From NCBI GenBank assembly GCA_003550325.1, contig QKWP01002020.1, forward strand, positions 1 to 64,000: a DNA stretch of 64,000 bases, read 5' to 3'. The first letter of the stretch is position 1. The number at the start of each line of letters is the position of its first letter. Below, piece after piece: positions 57,230 to 64,000 of this stretch. A program made the position numbers and the translations under genes. The notes under the pieces were generated by a model. The model saw only the letters and a program-made list of their open reading frames with translations. It did no database searches and was not told the origin of the DNA. Origin of the DNA: Gigaspora rosea. Lineage: Eukaryota; Glomeromycota; Glomeromycetes; Diversisporales; Gigasporaceae.

Positions 57230-58092
57230 CTTTTGATCCAATGGTCCAATTTGGATAAAACAACTATCACAATGTTTATCTCAATGAGGCGATTCTAATG
57301 AGCCCAAAATTGTTAAAATCGAATCATACGCTCCTGAGATCATTAAAGATTTGTATCACTTTATTTGTTGTTACGGGGTGAATCATAGGTTTATTAACTT
57401 ATATACAAAAATATACAGATTTAGATGATTAGGCAACTCGCCAAAGGCATGACATTGGTGATTTGGTATTAGTTTATTTATTAATGATTTATTATAAGGA
57501 ATATTTAAGAGAATTTTATTAAATGTATTATTTTATTTGTTGGAATTCCGTAGGATGATCATTTAACAACAGTGAAATCGCAGTGCTCTATAGCTTCTGC
57601 TAACTTAAAGAATTCATGGGCTTAGGGGTGATGTAACTTAAAAGAATCTATTAAACTAATTCTAACATAGGGCTTACAGCATAACAAGACTTTGCTTCGC
57701 TTATTGCAATATTTCATATTATAGCTACTTGTAATTATATCTGTCTTTTCTTTCTTCTTCCTACATGTACTTGTTCCTCGAATGTTTTGAGTTTCGTGTT
57801 TGTTTGTTTATTTTATTCAGCCGACAAGCCTTATTCGTGAGTGTAAACATTTAGCCTCAATTGGGGTAGCGTTTACTTTCTTTTATCACAAGTTTACTGT
57901 GCCTATTTCATATATCTGTCTTTGCCTGTGACATTGTTTAAGAATTGATTTAATTTAAAGATCTGAGTGAAAAATCCTTATTAATCTTAGTATTTGTAAT
58001 TAAATTTGGATGATTTTGGACTCTTTAGAATTATCTCACTGAAGTCAAACACTCTGGTAGTTGTTTTATCCAAATTGGGCCACTGGATTAAA
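57230..58092. mobile_element. ~860-bp element with ~60-bp TIRs
   Basis: Left TIR (GATCCAATGGTCCAATTTGG, then ATAAAACAACTATCAC) pairs with right TIR (TAGTTGTTTTATCCAAATTG, then GGCCACTGGATT) at about 80%. The arms are homologous to the hairpin at 6092-6209. The interior is AT-rich with no recognised ORF; GTGAGTGTAAACATTTAGCC near 57838 is not part of any gene I can support. Confidence 0.65.
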
Positions 58093-58175
58093 TTTTTTTA
58101 ATAGTATTTCAAATATGCACAAATATATTATTTATTGGCTTTTGATCACATGATCATAATGAGGTATTTTATTTA

Positions 58176-58244
58176 TAGTCACACCTCTATACAATTACCA
58201 AAATAGGGTGCAACAGACTTGGTGATTATAAAGAGGGATGACTG
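58176..58244. mobile_element. 69-bp mini-MITE with TA target
   Basis: Left TAGTCACACCTCTATACAAT, right ATAAAGAGGGATGACTG; TA directly outside both ends. Right end inverted reads CAGTCATCCCTCTTTATAAT, a pogo/Tigger-like terminus. Confidence 0.55.
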
Positions 58245-58589
58245 TACATTCTAAATCTCAGGTAAGGTTACATTCAACAGTCACATCTATGCCACTACTA
58301 CTACAATTACTTAGTGATAACTATGTTACTTAGCTACAACTCCATTTATGCTTCTTGAGTAACATCTATATAATTAAGCCACTGAGAAGCCACTAAAAAT
58401 ACATAATACTGCCTAATACTAGAAAGGTAAGAATATAGTTATGGCAATACAATTATGGAAGGAATATAACAACTTAAAGAATTATACAAATATGGAAGTG
58501 AGAGACAAAGAAAAATTATTTGAAACAATATTCACCAATTTGGTTTTACCCCAAAATTAGCCAATAATGATTGAGAATTATTTGCTATT

Positions 58590-58985
58590 AAAATTTATTA
58601 CAAGTGAATTTTGACAACAATGGTCTTTTAAATTTATTTTTAATTTATAATTAATTGTATAGAATATTTTAATATCTACATATTTAATTATCAGCTAAAA
58701 GTAAGTTAAAAAGGTAGTTTTTCTGAAAAGTACTTTCGAATTTACCCTTACCCATTATACAACTGATTTTTCAATAACAAACTAATCCATCACTACCCAA
58801 AAATATCTGAATGCTTTAATAAATAGTGATAGTGCTCCTTTTACAGCTTGGCGTAGCTGTTCTTTGAATATTTATTGCTTATTTATCTCATATAGAGCCA
58901 AAAAACTATTTTATTTGAAAGTTTCATTTGTTATTCTTTATGTCACTTAATAGCAAAAGTTTGTGTAATTGTTTATCAGAAAAAT
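58590..58985. repeat. Paralogue of 55843-56560 without the MITE
   Basis: Matches 55843-56013 (AAAATTTATTACAA.GCGAATTTT type, TTCCGAATTTACCCTT) and then, with no gap, 56333-56560 (AACCCAT...CACCCGAATATTT type, AGCTCTT, TTTGTATAACAGTTTATC). It is the empty-site version of the insertion at 56014-56332. Confidence 0.7.
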
Positions 58986-59420
58986 ATCTCTAAAAGTCAA
59001 ATTGGTGAATAGCATATAAGAAACTATCTACTAATAAACACATATGGCACTTGTGCCATAAATGATTAATCTGTCACTTATACTATTTCTATTATATTAG
59101 TCCCTTATGCCTTAATTGCAGCATGTAATACATCAGTATATATGCAATACATCTGATACATTCATTAGCATGCTCTCTAGTATAGGTATAAAAATTTCAC
59201 CCCTACATAATTAGTACTAAAATTCTTTCAAATTTGTTTGTGTTAGGTTAGAGTTAGGGTGAGTGCTTAGCTATGGTTTGGGCTTATAAAGCAAAATCAC
59301 TTAAGGAAAACTTTTGTTAGTTCAAAAAAGTGGCTTCTTATGCAAAAGTTTGAGAAATAAGCTTTTTTTAACAAGAGATATTTTAAAATGTTTATTTTGA
59401 ATTTTTCTAATCATATTATA
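58986..59420. other. AT-rich DNA, nothing recognised
   Basis: Several TTTGTG/GTTAGGGT words and no coding signal. Confidence 0.35.
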
Positions 59421-59615
59421 CTGTCTTCCTCCTATATAGTCACCTTCTATATAATCATATCATAGTAAAACCTTTTTATAATCACACCAAAGTCTGCAGC
59501 CACTTTACTAATAAAACTATAAAAAATACTTCTTTATAATCACATCATAATAAAAACCTTCATACAATCACACATTGTATAATATAGACTGCATGATTAT
59601 AAAAAAGAAAGACAG
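59421..59615. mobile_element. 195-bp MITE with TA target
   Basis: Left CTGTCTTCCTCCTATATAGT; right ATTATAAAAAAGAAAGACAG; TA directly outside. The interior repeats TATAATCACA words. Similar in style to the MITEs at 42781 and 58176. Confidence 0.65.
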
Positions 59616-59617
59616 TA

Positions 59618-60395
59618 TTACACTAAATTTATATAGGCTAATTTGATGCATTTTTATTATTGTGATTATAGATCAAATTTTTTAAATTAATCAATTAATT
59701 TGCTTTTTTTAAATAGATTATTGATAGGTATTTTTCTATTTTAGAAATTTGCTACTTGATTGCTACTGGTACTTGATCTAAAAAGAAAAAATAGAGTTAT
59801 CACAATTTATTACTTATTACTTATTACTTATTACACAACACATTACGATGAGTACACATGATAGTTGCAAATATATATTTTTGGAACCCCTTACACCTTA
59901 GAATTATTTAGCACAAGTATCAAATAAATCTTTATTTGACAATTCTGAAAATTTAGTTTGAGACAATTATCTATATATTTATGTTGCAAGAGTAATAAAT
60001 AAACAAAGTTAACAAAAACTGACTATACTTACAAAGTTCTTGAGCTTGGTTTTTTTCTTTGGCTATTAATTTAACATGATGTAATTCAATTAATAGAATA
60101 GTTTATCAAATACCAGACAACTATTCAGTTTTATTAACATTAAATAGAACTTAAATTATATGAAAAACTCAATATCAAAATAATAGTTTGGTAAAATATA
60201 CAATAAGCTAGGCTGATTGCAACATAAAATATGAAAACAGATTGAAAGTTATAGTTCTGCTACTGATACAGGCAACAAGTTTTACAGGCTATATAATTAT
60301 TTTTTTTATAATTATATTTTGCTATTATTAAATGTATATTTAAATATATATAAATTAAAAAAGTCTAATAAAAGTACTATTTCAGAAGTAAAGCC
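59618..60395. other. AT-rich spacer, no supported gene
   Basis: Includes a TTACTTATTACTTATTACTT tandem near 59810-59833. No coding signal. Confidence 0.4.
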
Positions 60396-60397
60396 AT

Positions 60398-60845
60398 TTG
60401 TGTTTGATTTAAAATATTTAGAAAAACAATATAATGAATTAAATATTTTTTAATTATACCTCAATGAAAGCCTTTAAAATAGCTATTATCAATACAACAA
60501 AATTAACATCTTAAATACTTGGAACGTTTAATTTAAAATGTTTAGAAAAACGACGTGATGAATTAAATAATTTTCCAAATATATCTCAACGAAAACCTTT
60601 AAAAGAGCTATCATCAATACAACAAAATCGATGTTTTAAATTACTTGGAAATGATATTCAAGCCAATATACAATCATTATTTTTAAAATATAATGCACCT
60701 TTAAGAGTAGAAAAAGTAAATCTTTGACATGAAGATAATACAGTTGAGCTTAATTTTCAGTTATTAGTTGAAATGTCTACTTAGCTTAATTCTATTGTTT
60801 ATACTTGTAATAATATATCAGATATTAATTTCAAAAAATAGTTTA
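60398..60845 (+). pseudogene. Gene fragment with 128-bp tandem duplication, unrecognised family
   Basis: The plus strand reads FNLKCLEKRRDELNNFPNIS, then QRKPLKELSSIQQNRCFKLL, GNDIQANIQSLFLKYNAPLR and VEKVN before a stop at 60726; protein-like traces (HEDNTVELNFQLLVEMST) continue to about 60840. A more decayed copy of the first ~43 codons (FDLKYLEKQYNELN...) lies directly upstream at 60398-60525. The peptide is charged and helix-like. I think similar proteins occur repeatedly in glomeromycete genomes, but I cannot name the family. No start codon or splice sites were fixed. Confidence 0.5.
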
Positions 60846-62628
60846 TGACAATTAGCTGCTATAATACCTGAAATAGATTGTAAACACTTAAAAAGTCAAT
60901 AATGAACAGAAATCAACAATATTATGAGCAACAGAATTCTAATTTATTTATTTACTTTAAATAATTCTGAGAATAGTGTTTATCGAACTATTATATTTAT
61001 TTTAAATATTTTGGTCCCTTATTTTGTAATTTCTAAGCTACTAGTTTTAGCCTTTAATAATATAATTAAAATAAAGTTTGGGGAGATGATTGTCAAGTAG
61101 AACAGCAGTAAAAATATTAATAAGCATTCTTAATAAGAAAGATGCAGTATTATTTTTTGACAATTAACACAGGTATATGAATTTAATAATTTAAATTAAT
61201 ATAATATTTGCTAATGCATAAATATAACAAGTACTGAAGCAGCAAGTACTGATGTATAAATATTTATAAAAATTATTTAAATTACTGTAAGTATAAAAAA
61301 TGGGCATTAATCTAAGAACTTAAATAAGGATATTTATAATAATTTAGCGTGTTAGTTGAAAGAATATTCTTTAATACAGTAATATAAAAATTTAAGTAAA
61401 TATTTGTTCATAATATATATTTACGTTAATGCTTTATAATTATTTAAAATAAATTTAAGTGAAAATAAAAATATACAGCAATACGCATTTGATAATGATA
61501 ATATTAAATTCTAAATTATAAAAAATGCACATTGCAATGATCAATTTTAACCGTTTTTTCATTGGTCATATCCTTTATTATATTAATTATTGCACAATGT
61601 GATAAATGACAATTACTAATAAGCAAATTAATTAATCAACAGTGGCAATAAGTGGAAATAATATATTGATAATTGCACTCATAAATGCGTATGAACTTAT
61701 AGATAGCTGGCTTAGCATTTTCAAATCCCTAACTTAGGTCGTTTTCAATGTGTTTAGCAAGTGATTATAATAGTGCTCAAGTGTAATTATATTTACAAAT
61801 ACAGTATGCGATTTATGACTTAATTGAAATCTTTTCAAACATCATTTTCGATGAGATTAGTGAGTGATCATACTAGTGCTCATTTATTATGTTTAATCCA
61901 AATAATCATTTAAATTGATACTTGAGCGGTCCATAACTGTTATTGATCTTTTTTATTATTTATCAAATTTTCATCAAAATTAAAACCGATATGCATGGTG
62001 GACAGGTTTTGTATCAGTACCGAGAGGTTATCGGATTTGAAAACATTATAAACTATTAGATTTATATATCAGGTACCGACTTTGTAGATTAATTTTTATC
62101 AGATTTGACAGGTTATGAATTTTGACAGGATCGGTTTTGGGACGTTCAACAGTATATTCGTTATTCTAATTTGGGCTTCCGATTTTTTATTTTCATAAAA
62201 ATTTATTAATATGCAAAGTAAAATAGTAATCCGTTGATGTCAAGAATGAAGATCCATGACAAAGTTGCTTGAACGATATCTTTGAATATTTATTGATTGT
62301 AAAAGTATAATCAAATGGAAGTTGTAAAAAGTTTTTGATTAAAATGTAATATCTTTCACTAATAAAAAATGATTTTATTACGTAATAAGCATTACAGTGT
62401 TAAGCTACGCATAATCATTTTACATTTTAATGATAAACAACCTTAATTAATTTTAAATATTTTCCACTAAATAAACTTTATTTCCGACCTTAATAATAGT
62501 ATTTACGACCGTATAAACCAAAATTGCATTTATTTTCTTATTTGTTCGAGTTAATTTGATGATTTTTCTTAAATGCATTTATAAAAAGTTATTTCTTACC
62601 CTATTTAAATGTGATTGATGACGCTAGT
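60846..62628. other. AT-rich DNA with one dispersed repeat; no supported gene
   Basis: At 61996-62040 lies the partner of the repeat at 52911 (ATGGTGGACAGG...GAGAGGTTATCGGATTT). Direct near-repeats GTGATTATAATAGTGCTCA/GTGATCATACTAGTGCTCA occur near 61759 and 61862. No RNA gene or ORF is convincing. Confidence 0.4.
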
Positions 62629-63029
62629 TTAATTTAATTCTAAATTGGAGAAATTACTCGAGATTTCTACAATACTCATCGATTTGCTAATATATTCGGA
62701 AAATTTTTTAGTTTCATATATCTTGCTAGTATATACATCATGTGAATGTATTTGTTTATTTGGTTTTGGTTTATTCTTATTAGCTTCCAAAATTTGTTTT
62801 TTGATTTCATTATCACCTTCCTGATCTATTTCATCTAACCATCGAGTGATCATTTCAATAATTTCAGTTGCAGTAGGTCGTTTATCAAAATCTTTATCCA
62901 TACATTTCGTAGCTAATTTAATATAGCAATCAGGTCCTAAACATTTAGGTCTTGATCCATCAATAATTCTTGTTACAAGATATTCATCAAACGGAATTCC
63001 ATCAAATGCTCTTTGTCCGGTCGAAATCT
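62629..63029 (-). pseudogene. Kinase C-lobe fragment
   Basis: Starting from an acceptor-like CATGACAG at about 63030, the minus strand reads EISTGQRAFDGIPFDEYLVT through CYIKLATKCMDKDFDKRPTA to a 3' tail with VYTSKIYETKKFSEYIS and a stop at 62629. This equals the last third of a TKL kinase domain plus its family-typical tail (compare KQCMDNDPMKRPTA in the neighbour). No N-lobe, catalytic loop or DFG is found between 63030 and the neighbouring gene, so it is a partial tandem copy, or a last exon whose partner is lost. It is 130 codons without a stop, so it decayed recently or is still spliced in some way. Confidence 0.65.
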
Positions 63030-63295
63030 CTGTCATGATAATAAAAATAATTTATAAAATTTATTAAAATTTATTAAAATTTTTAAAAAAAAAATTTGTG
63101 AAAAAATATTTTTCTTAGTTCCTATAAAACAACCCAAAAAAATATGCAATATTTAAAAACAATAGCCACAAAGAGGATTAACTATATATAATAAATAATA
63201 AAACTATTTAATTTCAAGATCGTGATCTAAAACATAAAAATTTGTTTAGAATAAATTTACGTACCTGTAATGTCTATATATTTGCTCAGATATTT

Positions 63296-64000
63296 CTAAT
63301 TTTCAGGTTCGTGACAAATGTCCACAGCATCTTGATGTTTTAGTGAAGTATTTGATGTTGAAGAAATAATTTTGTCTGTTTCTAAAAATTGATTTCTTAT
63401 TTGAATTTGTTCTTCATTTAGCTCATTTTGTTCCTTATTAAGAATTATTTCCCATTCTTGCAATTGTTCATAAACTATTTTAGCTGTTGGCCGTTTCATT
63501 GGATCATTATCCATACATTGTTTTGCAAGTTTTATATAAACATCAGGTGTTCCTGATGCAAATTCTGGCCGTAATCCATTATATATATCAATTTCTAAAC
63601 TAATTGTTGTACGTGATATATTTTCAAAAGGTGGTTTACCAGTTGACACTTCTGACATAATTATACCTAAACAATAAATATCTGATTCCCTTGTAGGTTG
63701 TTTTCCTAATAATACTTCAGGCGCTGAAGAAGATACTTCTCCACATATTTTTTTATTTGCAGTCGTTTCATTTATTTTTCTAGATAGTCCTAAGTCTGAA
63801 ATTTTTGGTTCTATACTTATTTTATCACCTAGATTTAGGGAAACTAATGCAAGTTTATCACCTATATCATAAGGAATATTTACACTTTCTCTGGTACTTA
63901 TCATAAGTATATTGCCACTATGAAAGTCTCCATGAACATAATTTTGATGAATATGATCTAAGTTATCGGAAATTGTACGAAGAATCTTTATTTTTTGCCT
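63296..64000 (-). CDS. TKL-type protein kinase, partial (5' end outside window)
   Basis: The frame enters at 64000 (RQKIKILRTISDNLDHIHQN) and runs to a TAG at 63296. It contains the catalytic loop YVHGDFHSGNIL (Asp and Asn present), the DLG form of DFG (KISDLGLSRKI), APEVL, SDIYCLGIIMSEVSTGKPPF and MKRPTAKIV, then a Glu/Gln-rich helix. So the C-lobe looks active; the N-lobe lies beyond the window. After the TAG the frame stays open (KYLSKYIDIT) to a GTACGT...TTTTAG intron-like 38-nt segment (63264-63227) and a mini-exon DHDLEIK ending at 63204, which looks like the ancestral tail (compare the terminal mini-exon of the kinase at 51006). The gene may therefore be slightly truncated. Confidence 0.82.
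   Translation of the reverse strand, partial: RQKIKILRTISDNLDHIHQNYVHGDFHSGNILMISTRESVNIPYDIGDKLALVSLNLGDKISIEPKISDLGLSRKINETTANKKICGEVSSSAPEVLLGKQPTRESDIYCLGIIMSEVSTGKPPFENISRTTISLEIDIYNGLRPEFASGTPDVYIKLAKQCMDNDPMKRPTAKIVYEQLQEWEIILNKEQNELNEEQIQIRNQFLETDKIISSTSNTSLKHQDAVDICHEPEN

Overview
The window looks like nuclear DNA of an arbuscular mycorrhizal fungus (Glomeromycotina, most like Rhizophagus and relatives). Reasons: it is very AT-rich, its introns are short GT-AG introns (mostly 69-84 nt), and its three recognisable host loci all belong to the tyrosine-kinase-like (TKL) kinase and Sel1-repeat families that are hugely expanded in these fungi. The organism call is inference from family resemblance.

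Layout. 1-2285: tandem and palindromic repeats plus a 146-bp MITE with a perfect 10-bp target duplication. 2286-7284: a decayed pogo-type DNA transposon with 28-bp terminal inverted repeats (TIRs), with a second palindromic element nested in it. 8300-16032: a nearly whole non-LTR retrotransposon (LINE-1 here) with two overlapping ORFs, poly(A) tail and candidate target duplication. 16050-19764: a decayed minus-strand element pairing a Mutator-like transposase with a RecQ-like helicase. 22230-28275: a second, older LINE of the same general type on the minus strand (LINE-2 here). 28.5-43 kb: mostly dispersed repeats, MITEs and one fossil tyrosine-recombinase retroelement (34.6-36.75 kb). 43049-45841: five-exon minus-strand gene for a pseudokinase with an MLKL-like helical N-terminus and a Sel1-repeat C-terminus. 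46-50 kb: fold-back elements, one with ~99% identical long arms split by a 689-bp insertion. 51006-52602: three-exon TKL kinase gene. 52.6-62.6 kb: repeats, a 233-bp assembly gap and nested fold-back elements. 62629-64000: a kinase fragment and a kinase gene running off the right end.

The host genes fit a signalling theme: one kinase with intact catalytic motifs, one partial kinase, and one kinase-dead scaffold. The rest is a layered transposon landscape. One TIR family (GTAGCTTATTTT ends) is seen both as an autonomous-type transposon and as ~310-bp MITEs; a second TIR family occurs as a bare hairpin and as the ends of an 860-bp element; and a paralogous empty site supports one MITE insertion. 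Exon boundaries, element ends and decayed-protein calls were read by eye and no database search was run.
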